From Desulfocapsa sp. (GTDB lineage: Bacteria; Desulfobacterota; Desulfobulbia; Desulfobulbales; Desulfocapsaceae), in assembly GCA_030638765.1 (NCBI GenBank), contig DAOWDZ010000001.1:1-14803 (forward strand): 14,803 nt of DNA. The letters run 5' to 3'. Shown piece after piece: positions 1 to 7,975 of the stretch. Numbering within the stretch: position 1 is the first letter of the stretch; each line of letters begins with the position of its first letter. The position numbers and the translations under genes are program-made. Under the pieces are notes generated by a model that did no database searches, was not told the DNA's origin, and was given only the letters and a program-made list of their open reading frames with translations.

Positions 1-1559
1 ATTTCCTGTTCGGCAATGCCAAGTTCATTGATTTGTTTAGAAGCATTTTGATATTGTTCAACAGCGGTCAGTGTAATAGCGCTGGTTTTTTCAGTATTTG
101 ATGAAATTTCGTAAATGGTGGAAGACATCTCCTCTGCCGCTGATGCAACCATGTTTACATTTACAGAGGTTTCTTCGGAAGCTGCAGCAACGGAGTCCAT
201 ATTAACACTCATCTCTTCAGCTGCGGCAGCAACGCCATTAGCCTTGTCGGTTGTGTGCCCAGAACTACTTGACATCTGGCTTGCTACTGCTGAAAGTTCA
301 GATGATGTGGAAGATAAGGTCTGTACACCTGTGGAGATATCCCTGAACATGTCACGGAGTTTATCGTTCATCTCATTCAAAGAATTTGCAAGAATACCTA
401 TCTCATCCTTTTGAGTAATATCCAGACGTTGTGTGAGGTCGCCGGATGAAATTGTTTTTGCAAAAGCAACTCCCTGCACTAAGGGCTTGGAAATTTTTGC
501 TGCAATGATCAAGGCAAACCCCGCAATGATAACAATTACAATCGCTGCTACTACAAAGATACTTTTGATCAAATTTGTTATGGGTATTTTCACTTCAGAT
601 TCATCGATCTCTGCCAACAGTGCCCAGGTGACTCCTTGAATGTCAAGAGGTGTATATGCTGAAAGGACAGGATTGCCATTGTAGTCGATGACAATTTCTG
701 CATCAGTTTTACCACTTAACGCTTGAATACTGGCTTTGGTGTCAACACCGTTATCTTTAACTGTTCCAGCAAATGATGCTTTTACTGAATGACCCTGGGG
801 GTCAAGGAATGAATCTGAACGCATCAGCTTATCTGGTCCGATCAGGTATGTTTCTCCTGTTGTTCCCATGCCATCCCGTTGCTGCATAATATCATTTATT
901 GTCTGCAGGGAAAGTTGCAACGCCAGCACTGCAACAGTTTTGCCATTGTTATCTTTAACAGGAGCGCCTATAAAGGCAGCAGGTTCATTGTTGCTGGGAG
1001 CGTAGGCAGAAAAATCCTGGAAGGCTAGTTGTCCAGTACTTGAAACCCTTTTCCACAATTTTGCAAGACCACTTGTTTGGTAGGGGCCTTGGCCGAGATT
1101 TGTGCCGAGGTCGGCTTCTTTAGCAGCAGTATACATGACGTGACCATGTTTGGAACAGATGATAAACACATCATAATACCCATATTTATCCATGTAATTT
1201 GTTAAGTCGCCGCTCTTTTCCTGCCATATCTTCTTGTATTGTGGCGTATCCGTGTTGTATGGGCCACCTGCTGCGACATTGGTGTCTACATGATACTGAC
1301 GGAGTGCGTCAAACATCACATGGGTGTCGGCAGTTTTAGAGAGAATTTCAACATCGTTCATACGTTCGATGAAAAAGTTTTCAACTTGACTTTTCTTGAT
1401 ACTTCGAATCCCTTGTAATTGATTAAAAGAACTTTGTAAAAGAGCCTCTGATGCTTTTTGGCTTGACCACCACCCAACAATTACCAAAGGAATAAGCCCT
1501 GTCAAAAGGAAAAATGTTATTAATTTTGGTTTCATTTTGATATCGTCAATTTTTGGCAT
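1..1559 (-). CDS. Methyl-accepting chemotaxis protein with Cache sensor (C-terminus cut by window edge)
   Basis: Membrane chemoreceptor; 519 residues are visible and the C-terminus lies beyond base 1. The translation begins MPKIDDIKMKPKLI. Membrane segment 1 is about residues 13-32. A long periplasmic sensor (about 35-320) resembles a double Cache domain, with stretches such as YGYYDVFIICSKHGHVMYT and GTTGETYLIGPD. Membrane segment 2 is about 325-347, then a HAMP domain (ISKPLV...SGDLTQRL...DEIG) and the first half of the Ala/Ser/Glu-rich methyl-accepting coiled coil, with repeated AAAEEMS-type heptads. The conserved signalling tip that contacts CheA/CheW should lie just outside the window. 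The start at 1559 is chosen because GGAGAGA sits just upstream; the internal Met9 has no ribosome-binding site. It lies 44 bp after the hybrid kinase gene, probably in the same transcript. Family is certain; the ligand is unknown. Confidence 0.95.
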   Translation of the reverse strand, partial: MPKIDDIKMKPKLITFFLLTGLIPLVIVGWWSSQKASEALLQSSFNQLQGIRSIKKSQVENFFIERMNDVEILSKTADTHVMFDALRQYHVDTNVAAGGPYNTDTPQYKKIWQEKSGDLTNYMDKYGYYDVFIICSKHGHVMYTAAKEADLGTNLGQGPYQTSGLAKLWKRVSSTGQLAFQDFSAYAPSNNEPAAFIGAPVKDNNGKTVAVLALQLSLQTINDIMQQRDGMGTTGETYLIGPDKLMRSDSFLDPQGHSVKASFAGTVKDNGVDTKASIQALSGKTDAEIVIDYNGNPVLSAYTPLDIQGVTWALLAEIDESEVKIPITNLIKSIFVVAAIVIVIIAGFALIIAAKISKPLVQGVAFAKTISSGDLTQRLDITQKDEIGILANSLNEMNDKLRDMFRDISTGVQTLSSTSSELSAVASQMSSSSGHTTDKANGVAAAAEEMSVNMDSVAAASEETSVNVNMVASAAEEMSSTIYEISSNTEKTSAITLTAVEQYQNASKQINELGIAEQE

Positions 1560-1603
1560 TATTCTCTCTCCATTTTTGAATGATAGTTGAGTTGTTTCTA
1601 AGG

Positions 1604-4525
1604 TTATGTTTTTAGAATTTTTTGGATTGCACCACCGAATTTTTCAAGTGAATAGGGTTTAGCTATAAAACCTTTCACGCCTAGTTTCAAGGCTCTTTCG
1701 AGCTCATTATTCTTTGCCAGTCCGCTTACAATCAATGCTTTTTGTCCGGGATGGAAATCAATGATTTTTTCATAGGTTTCACGACCATTTATTCCCGGGC
1801 TCATATCCATATCCAATAGAAGCAGATCGGCTGTATTATTTTGACACCATGAGACAGCTTCTTCTCCTGAGGCTACCGAGTGTGCTGTGTAGCCAAAACC
1901 GGAAAGCATTTTTTGAGCGATTACTCTTTGATCTTCATCATCGTCAACTATTAATATGCTTCCTTGCCCACTCAACATATCCAGGTAATTACTATTTGCG
2001 GTGGATTTTTTTTCGACACGTTCTTTGCATACCTGAAGATAAATAGTAAAGACGGTACCATTTTCATCACTGGATACTCTCGTTAAACCGCCATGTTCCT
2101 GAATGGTATTCCAGACAATTGAAAGGCCAAGTCCTGATCCGCTGCGACCCATTGTCTTTGTAGAATAAAATGGTTCGAATATGTGTTCCAGTTGAGATTC
2201 CGGAATTCCGGGACCTGTATCTCGAACTTCAAGGACTACAAAGTCAGTGGATGTAAGTGAGTCGTTTTCTTTTTCAAGGGTAGCATCCTGATTGTATGTT
2301 GAAATAATAACCTTACCGTCACCTTCAATTGCCTCTACGGCATTGGTAACCAGATTCATGAGTATCTTAATGATATGGGTGGGAGAACACTTGCAATTCC
2401 AATGATCCTTTTCAAGTTGGGTTTCGATTGATACTTTTGGGTACAGAGATGCGAGTTTGTTAAATTCAGGGGCGGATATATATTCATTAATTAAGTCGTT
2501 TAAGCAGACTACTTCTTTGACGCGAGCTATGCCGCGTGCCATGGTGAGGAGGTCAGAAACAACATCAGCTGCACGTCTTCCAGTTTTTTGGATTTGAAGA
2601 AGAGGTCCGTGCAAGTCACTGTTAGCAGGCAACTGGTAGCGTAACAGTTCAGGGTAGCTGACAATGCCAGATAAAATGTTGTTCAGATCATGGGCAATTC
2701 CTCCGGCCATAACTCCAATTGCCTCGAATTTTTCCGCTTTAAGGAGTTTTTGTTCTGCATTTTTCTGGGCCGTGACATCAGTTCCCATCAGGAGTATCCC
2801 GGAAAAATCACCATTTTCATCTTTTAGGGAAGATAGCTGTGTATCAAGGGAAAAAGTATCATTTTGTAACAGAAAACGATGAGACCCGTGTTGTCGGATT
2901 TGCCCCATGGCTTTTTTAAATTCATTTTCAATAGTAATATCCATCTCAGCATGGATCTCTGTAATTGATCTGTTAATTATGGAGTCGACGGGGTACCCAA
3001 GAAGACGTTCTGTCTCAGGGTTGCAATATATGATTTGCATCTGAGCATTAGTTGCCACAATAGCTGTGTTGGTCGAAGCTTCAAGTATGGACTTAAGGTA
3101 AAGATTGTTTTCTTTTATCTGCTGTTCCAACTTCTTTCGATCACTGATGTCACGGGCCACATGCACAGCACCAATAAATTCATTATTTTCGTTGTACAGA
3201 GGTGAGAGTACTACATCAAAATAATAGCCCAGCTTTTCGTAATAAAGTTCATTACTGCATGGTTGATTGTTAGATTCAAGAATTTTGTAAGGACAGTATT
3301 CCGGCGCATTATCGTGGCCACAAAAAATGTGGTGGCATTTTGATCCTAAGACCTCATTCATGGAGAGCTCTAGTAGCTCAGGGAGTGCACGATTTGTACG
3401 GATAATTCGGTAATCTTTATCGAGTATGGTGATCAGATCAGGTACTGCATCGACGGTGCGTTCCCATTCTCTTTTAGCTTCTGTAGCTGCTCTCTGTGCA
3501 ATTTTTCGGTTTTCAATTTCTTTTACCAGAGAACCTGTGATTTTACCAAAACCCAAATAAAGACCTGTAAAGGCAAGTGCAGACAGCGATAGCAAAAGAA
3601 TGATAGACTGGTTCATGAATTGATTTTTCTGAGCGAGGAGTTGGGATATATCTTGCAGACCGGTGATACCTCCAACAATCTCATTTGTATAACTTTTGAA
3701 CAACGGGTGGATATGAAGAATAAAGGTACGCTTACCAAGACGAATCTGTTGATCGCCTCTGATAAATTCTAAGGTTTTAGGGAGTTGATGGTATATTTCC
3801 TGGCCATGGGTTAAAAGACGTATTTCACCAAAGGGGATAGAGTCGCCTTTTTGAAAATGCGTTGCTTTCTGGAGGAGCGCACCTGTGAAGAAAGATGATA
3901 CCAGACCATCCACCTTTCTTTCTATAAAGGCAACGAGTTCATGGGTCCTGATCCCAAATTCAAGGGCTCCGATATAAGTACCGTTTTGAAATATTGGATG
4001 AACAATACGGAAAAATGGTCCATGTCGGCCAACCTCATACCCGTTATGGGGTTTTTTGTCATGATGGACGGCTGTAACAATAGGCCGGGTATCGTTTAAA
4101 TTATCACCATAGAATTCTCGATTATGCATTCTTAATAAAGTCGTACCATCCGGCAGGTGAAAGTGCATTATCTTGAAATAAACATTCTCAGACAACAAGG
4201 CTTCGTATTTGGGAAGTGTTTTTTTGTAAAGTAACTCTCTGTCACGGTTGGCAAAGGCAGCGATGATTTCAGGATAATTGAGGAGGATACTGTCCATTCT
4301 GTTGGAATAAGGAGCGAATGAAAATTCTTCAACTGAATTGATGGCGTCGTTGAATTTGTCCTCATTTGCGAGAAGGACCTGGTTTAAGAGGTCGTCATAA
4401 TGGTTTTTCCCCTGATAAAGATAGGCACCTGATAAACAGGACAGGATTAGACCGATTAAAATGATGACTTTGTTACGTTCGTTCATGGTGATATTTGTTT
4501 GTAAAGTAGCCTTAACGATAAACAT
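1604..4525 (-). CDS. Membrane hybrid histidine kinase: Cache sensor, two PAS, HisKA/HATPase, receiver
   Basis: 973-residue sensor kinase. Membrane helices at about 19-37 and 305-327 enclose a periplasmic domain that resembles the dCache_3 type (LRMHNREFYGDNL at 131-143, EVGRHGPFFRIVHPIF at 164-179, GALEFG at 186-191). In the cytoplasm follow PAS1 (about 355-465), with a Cys/His cluster from C397 to C411, and PAS2 (about 475-590). The dimerisation/phosphoacceptor helix carries GGIAHDLNN with His612. The ATPase has an N-box (NLVTNAVEAI, 724-733), G1 (DTGPGIP, 769-775) and G2 (GSGLGLSIV, 796-804). The C-terminal receiver (about 855-973) has acidic residues DDDE at 861-864, likely phospho-Asp905, Ser934 and Lys956, so all key residues are present. 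A HAMP domain is not evident. No DNA-binding output is fused, so the phosphate probably passes on to another protein. The start is uncertain: the ATG at 4525 and the ATG at 4486 both fit, and neither has a good ribosome-binding site. Confidence 0.95.
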   Translation of the reverse strand: MFIVKATLQTNITMNERNKVIILIGLILSCLSGAYLYQGKNHYDDLLNQVLLANEDKFNDAINSVEEFSFAPYSNRMDSILLNYPEIIAAFANRDRELLYKKTLPKYEALLSENVYFKIMHFHLPDGTTLLRMHNREFYGDNLNDTRPIVTAVHHDKKPHNGYEVGRHGPFFRIVHPIFQNGTYIGALEFGIRTHELVAFIERKVDGLVSSFFTGALLQKATHFQKGDSIPFGEIRLLTHGQEIYHQLPKTLEFIRGDQQIRLGKRTFILHIHPLFKSYTNEIVGGITGLQDISQLLAQKNQFMNQSIILLLSLSALAFTGLYLGFGKITGSLVKEIENRKIAQRAATEAKREWERTVDAVPDLITILDKDYRIIRTNRALPELLELSMNEVLGSKCHHIFCGHDNAPEYCPYKILESNNQPCSNELYYEKLGYYFDVVLSPLYNENNEFIGAVHVARDISDRKKLEQQIKENNLYLKSILEASTNTAIVATNAQMQIIYCNPETERLLGYPVDSIINRSITEIHAEMDITIENEFKKAMGQIRQHGSHRFLLQNDTFSLDTQLSSLKDENGDFSGILLMGTDVTAQKNAEQKLLKAEKFEAIGVMAGGIAHDLNNILSGIVSYPELLRYQLPANSDLHGPLLQIQKTGRRAADVVSDLLTMARGIARVKEVVCLNDLINEYISAPEFNKLASLYPKVSIETQLEKDHWNCKCSPTHIIKILMNLVTNAVEAIEGDGKVIISTYNQDATLEKENDSLTSTDFVVLEVRDTGPGIPESQLEHIFEPFYSTKTMGRSGSGLGLSIVWNTIQEHGGLTRVSSDENGTVFTIYLQVCKERVEKKSTANSNYLDMLSGQGSILIVDDDEDQRVIAQKMLSGFGYTAHSVASGEEAVSWCQNNTADLLLLDMDMSPGINGRETYEKIIDFHPGQKALIVSGLAKNNELERALKLGVKGFIAKPYSLEKFGGAIQKILKT

Positions 4526-4603
4526 TACTGACCGTTAGGCGTAATTAATTGAAAGTGGAGTGGGCTTGGTTTTTTTTGCTTATGGGAACTTAATGAGACT
4601 ATT

Positions 4604-4639
4604 TATTGATAGTATCGGGAAAATGAACTCGAAAGTCAA
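4604..4639 (-). promoter_or_regulatory. Likely sigma-70 promoter of the hybrid kinase/chemoreceptor operon
   Basis: On the minus strand, TTGACT (4634-4639) and GATACT (4611-4616) are separated by exactly 17 bp. That matches 5/6 and 4/6 bases of the -35 and -10 consensus. Transcription would start near 4604, about 80 bases before the ATG at 4525. This would let kinase and chemoreceptor be expressed independently of the upstream PAS-LuxR gene. It is a pattern match only. Confidence 0.5.
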
Positions 4640-4658
4640 CGTAGTAGATGTACGGGGT

Positions 4659-4683
4659 AACCATAATGAAAAACACTATGGTT
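4659..4683. repeat. Inverted repeat AACCATA-N11-TATGGTT
   Basis: Two perfect 7-bp arms (4659-4665 and 4677-4683) are separated by 11 bases, between the PAS-LuxR stop codon and the kinase promoter. It has no T-run on either side, so a terminator is unlikely. Lying about 20 bp upstream of the predicted -35, it could be an activator site, perhaps for the LuxR-type protein encoded next door. That role is inference. A run of eight G follows at 4688-4695. Confidence 0.4.
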
Positions 4684-4746
4684 GATAGGGGGGGGAGTAA
4701 CAACCCTTAGATACATGCATGTTTGAAGGGGGCTGTCTGTTAGGTG

Positions 4747-7149
4747 TCATGGAGAAAACGTAATGGATAGGTATTGATATAAGGAAATTTTTTTATTGTT
4801 AATGTTTAATTTTTTTCGGATATTATTACGATATGTTTCTACTGATGGAGGTTGGAGTGTAAGTAATACCGCGATTTCTTTGGTACTTTTTCCATTTTTG
4901 ACGAGATCAGCAACTAAAAGTTCTTTTTTTGTAAGTTTAAGAGCAGGATTGCTTAATTTTTTGATAAAAGATGATCCTACTTCAGAAACATGGCTGCTTA
5001 TAATAGTAATATATTCTTTTCCTTTTTCATCCAGAGGGCTTTGCTGAAGAAGATTAAGGTATGGAATGACGGCTTTTTCAAGTTGCGCTAAAATGGATTG
5101 CTGTATTTCTCCTTCAACATCTTTTTGCTGTTTCAATAAAACACGAAGAGCAATATTGGCTTCTTCAAGTTCCTTGCTTTTTTCCTGTATTACCTCTGCA
5201 GTTTTCCGGCGGGCAATAATCTCCTGACGCAATCTGTTTTCTGTTTTGAGATGATTTGTTATATCATGTCCTTGAATAACAAGTCCTTGACGAGTGCCGT
5301 CTGCGTGAAACAGGGGAACCTTTACGATATCAAAAGTTTTATCTTCACCATCAGGGCTCGGTATGATTTCTATACCTTTGGTGAGTTTTCCATTCTTCCA
5401 GGATTCCTCGTCACTCTTCAAGAAGGCTGAGAACGCATCATGATAGAATTCACTGTGCATTGCCAGTTCTGCGTCTGTTTTTCCTTTGTAATCAACGCCG
5501 GTAAGCTGAAACAACTGCAAGGCAGTATCGTTAGCAAGTTTCCATTTTCCTTCCCCATTTTTAAAAATGATAATATCAAGGGATGTATTGATTAATGTCG
5601 TTAAGCGTTTGTTGTTTTCTTGTATATTGTGTTCTAATTTTTTGTGCTTGGTAATATCTGTAGATATCCCGGCAACGGCGTAAACTGAACCTTCAGCGTC
5701 CAATAGGGGGAATTTGGTTGTAATGTAAACACGATCTTCACCCTGTAGGTGCATATGTCTTTCTGATCGTATAATAATATTATTATTAAAAATTTCCTGA
5801 TCTTCCGCTTGGTGTTTTTGGGCCTGTTTCTCAGGGAAAATGTCAAAGTCAGTGTTCCCTATAATAACCTGTTTTTTCTCTTTGAATAATTTATCATATT
5901 GATCATTAATCAAAATATACCTGCTCTTCCGGTCTTTTACAAAAATGACTTCGGGGGAATTGCTTATGAGCCCATTCAAAAGTGTTTGAGATTTTTCAAG
6001 CGCTGTCTGTATCTTTTTTTCATGAGTAACATCATGAAAAAAAGTAACCTTTCCAAAGATTCCATTGGCATTTACTAAAGGTGAGTCAAATATATCGTAG
6101 TGTTTATTGGTATTTGCTGAATTCCACTGTCTCTTGACGGAGTTTCCTGAAAAAACCTTCTCTTTTTGACAATCATTACATGGTTTGGTGTGATTGTGTA
6201 AATACTCGAAGCATTTCCTCCCATCAACGGGTCCGAATTCTTTTTCAATGACCGGATTAACATAGTTAATGGTGTGCTGAGAATCCACTATGTAGACACC
6301 ATCTGGTATAGCCTGAAGGATATTATTTAGCCGTTCACGCTCGTTTTCCCGCGCTTCTTTTGCCAATTGTAAGTCGGTTAAATCGTGGATAATTGCTAAA
6401 GCACCAATTATCTCTCCTGTTGAGGATTGACATGGGTGATAGCTGATATCTTTATATTTAGGGCTGGTGGACATATGCTTAAACCATTTTTGGTAATGAA
6501 TTGTTTCACCAGATAAACACCTGTCGAGTAGGGGCTTGATGGTTTCTTCAAAAATTTCCCCACCTAGTACTTCGCTAACGGGATGACCTATGATTTCATC
6601 TTGTTGGAGTTTGTAATCTTGACAATAACTTTCGTTAACTAATTGATAGGTATAGTTTGTATCAACGCAGGCAACAAGATCATCGGTCAGTGAGAAAATA
6701 TGTTCATAACGTTGTATAATTTCTTCTCTGATTTTGCGTTGTGTAATATCTCTGGCAATAATCTGAATAACTGGATTTCCTTCAAATTGTAGAATGGAAG
6801 TTCTGGTTTCCAAGGATATTAGGGTACCGTTTTTGTGGACATAGACAGTGTTCTGTGAAATGAATCTCTGGTCCCTCAATAGAATCATTTGTTTCTTGAA
6901 GTGATCATGGAGCTCGACAGGTTTGATGTCAATTGCTGACATTTGAAGGAATTCTTCGCGAGAATAGCCCAGGGTGTGACAAAGTTTCGTGTTAACATCT
7001 AAAAACTTGCCATCCAGATCGGTTATGGCCATGCCATCATTTGCCGAATTAAAGATATCTTTAAATATTTTGAGATCTTTATTCTCTTTTTCAAGAGCAA
7101 TATTTTTTTTAAGAATTTCTTTGTAGGATGGTTTTTGTTTTTGGGACAT
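4747..7149 (-). CDS. Five-PAS cytoplasmic protein with LuxR-type DNA-binding domain
   Basis: 800-residue predicted transcription regulator without membrane segments or kinase domain. PAS domains lie at about 29-139, 144-262, 271-382, 386-502 and 512-634; typical ends are IIARDITQRK, FFHDVTHEKK, GISTDITKHKK and IQGHDITNHL. PAS3 carries a C313-C324-C327 cluster (GRKCF...KPCNDC). A helical linker (about 635-690) leads to a C-terminal LuxR/GerE helix-turn-helix (738-795: LTKKELLVADLVKNGKSTKEIA, shown only by its ends LTKKE and KSTKEIA, then VETYRNNIRKKL). This multi-PAS plus LuxR layout, where a kinase would be expected after the PAS domains, is common in sulfate-reducer-type bacteria. The start is the ATG at 7149, behind GGAGAGA; the reading frame could extend to a TTG at 7167, which is less likely. 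The signal is probably intracellular (redox, small ligand). Targets are unknown; the neighbouring kinase operon is a candidate. Confidence 0.9.
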   Translation of the reverse strand: MSQKQKPSYKEILKKNIALEKENKDLKIFKDIFNSANDGMAITDLDGKFLDVNTKLCHTLGYSREEFLQMSAIDIKPVELHDHFKKQMILLRDQRFISQNTVYVHKNGTLISLETRTSILQFEGNPVIQIIARDITQRKIREEIIQRYEHIFSLTDDLVACVDTNYTYQLVNESYCQDYKLQQDEIIGHPVSEVLGGEIFEETIKPLLDRCLSGETIHYQKWFKHMSTSPKYKDISYHPCQSSTGEIIGALAIIHDLTDLQLAKEARENERERLNNILQAIPDGVYIVDSQHTINYVNPVIEKEFGPVDGRKCFEYLHNHTKPCNDCQKEKVFSGNSVKRQWNSANTNKHYDIFDSPLVNANGIFGKVTFFHDVTHEKKIQTALEKSQTLLNGLISNSPEVIFVKDRKSRYILINDQYDKLFKEKKQVIIGNTDFDIFPEKQAQKHQAEDQEIFNNNIIIRSERHMHLQGEDRVYITTKFPLLDAEGSVYAVAGISTDITKHKKLEHNIQENNKRLTTLINTSLDIIIFKNGEGKWKLANDTALQLFQLTGVDYKGKTDAELAMHSEFYHDAFSAFLKSDEESWKNGKLTKGIEIIPSPDGEDKTFDIVKVPLFHADGTRQGLVIQGHDITNHLKTENRLRQEIIARRKTAEVIQEKSKELEEANIALRVLLKQQKDVEGEIQQSILAQLEKAVIPYLNLLQQSPLDEKGKEYITIISSHVSEVGSSFIKKLSNPALKLTKKELLVADLVKNGKSTKEIAVLLTLQPPSVETYRNNIRKKLNINNKKISLYQYLSITFSP

Positions 7150-7337
7150 TTCGTCTCTCCGCAACAAAAGTCGATTTGTTAGGTGGTGTTTTTAATAAAA
7201 TGATAACTATGAATGCCACAGAATGGGTACAAAATCCAGTCAAAAGGGTTGTTGGGTATGCATATTGATAGTAGGGAAATTGTTGGTTCGATGGATTTAA
7301 ATTATCTATTATAAAGATATATCTGCAACATTTAATA

Positions 7338-7370
7338 AATGAAGGAGGCGTCAAGTATCCTCTCTTCATT
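7338..7370. repeat. Imperfect inverted repeat in the divergent intergenic region
   Basis: AATGAAG-GAGG (7338-7348) pairs with CCTC-T-CTTCATT (7359-7370), giving 11 base pairs with one bulged T and a 10-base loop. It lies in the 349-bp region between the PAS-LuxR gene and the small secreted protein. No T-run follows on either strand, so it is probably not a terminator; an operator or an RNA leader hairpin are possible. In the rest of 7150-7498 I see only AT-rich DNA with a TATAAT on the minus strand at 7308-7313 but no convincing -35, and a TTGACA at 7370-7375 on the plus strand without a well-spaced -10. Confidence 0.4.
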
Positions 7371-7498
7371 GACATTTAATGTAATGTATGGAACTGATAT
7401 TTAACAATATTCATAAAATAATTAAAAAAACTGAATATCGGAGACACGGTATTAAAAAAAAGCGCTTGTTAACTTCAATTCTTTCATGGGAGAATAAA

Positions 7499-7912
7499 AT
7501 GAAAAAGATAACCTTGTTGCTCACTCTATTGTCATTTCTTATATCTACTAATGCTTTTGCGCAGACCTGCGCAAAAATGTTTTATGCAGGTATTACCGGG
7601 AAGGGTATTATTGCTTCTTGTCATGAATTTACCACGAACGGATCATGTGACACTCAGGAAATAAAAAATATTTTTTCCTCCGAAAAAGTAGGCGGATTTG
7701 TGTTAGGAGTTGGATGCCCTAAGGAAGATACACCTTTAAAAACTCGTGACGGTTTTAATGAAGCTCTTAAATGGGCAGGTGGAATAGAATATAAATGTTC
7801 TCCCTCATCCTCTACTATAAGTAACGTGAAGATATTATATAATAATAATGCACGAAATGCAGGACTTGGCGGACCTCGTCACCCATCTCTTCAATGCATT
7901 AAAGTTAATTGA
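7499..7912 (+). CDS. Small secreted protein with six cysteines, family unknown
   Basis: 137 residues. A classic signal peptide (MKK, hydrophobic core LLLTLLSFLI, cleavage after NAFA at residue 21) sends it across the inner membrane. The predicted mature part has about 116 residues, with cysteines at 24, 41, 50, 73, 100 and 133. The even number would allow three disulfides in the periplasm or outside the cell. It has Gly/Asn-rich stretches (YNNNARNAGLGG) and no further membrane segment or lipobox, so it should be soluble. The ATG at 7499 is chosen because GGGAG lies 8 bases upstream and the signal peptide starts there; the frame is open back to 7388, but the added 37 residues are basic and unlike a leader. 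It is transcribed away from the PAS-LuxR gene and toward the phosphopantetheinyl transferase gene, 63 bp away. I recognise no family and assign no function. Confidence 0.75.
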   Translation: MKKITLLLTLLSFLISTNAFAQTCAKMFYAGITGKGIIASCHEFTTNGSCDTQEIKNIFSSEKVGGFVLGVGCPKEDTPLKTRDGFNEALKWAGGIEYKCSPSSSTISNVKILYNNNARNAGLGGPRHPSLQCIKVN

Positions 7913-7975
7913 GACGAATATTTTCTTTTAGTCTATCGAAATAACGTATTTAGATGAATTACAGGTAAGTACGGA

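Noticed and set aside
115..639. Two open frames on the plus strand (115-414 and 433-639)
   Set aside because: Both lie antisense inside the chemoreceptor gene, are Ala/Ser-rich mirrors of its heptad repeats, and have no ribosome-binding site.
4747..7149. Five-PAS protein as a histidine kinase
   Set aside because: No H-box or ATPase motifs follow the PAS domains; the C-terminus is a LuxR-type helix-turn-helix.
7109..7375. 88-residue open frame on the minus strand
   Set aside because: It overlaps the start of the PAS-LuxR gene in another frame, has no credible ribosome-binding site and looks like translated AT-rich spacer.
7388..7498. N-terminal extension of the small secreted protein to 7388
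   Set aside because: The extension has no ribosome-binding site and would bury a good signal peptide; the ATG at 7499 has GGGAG at proper spacing.
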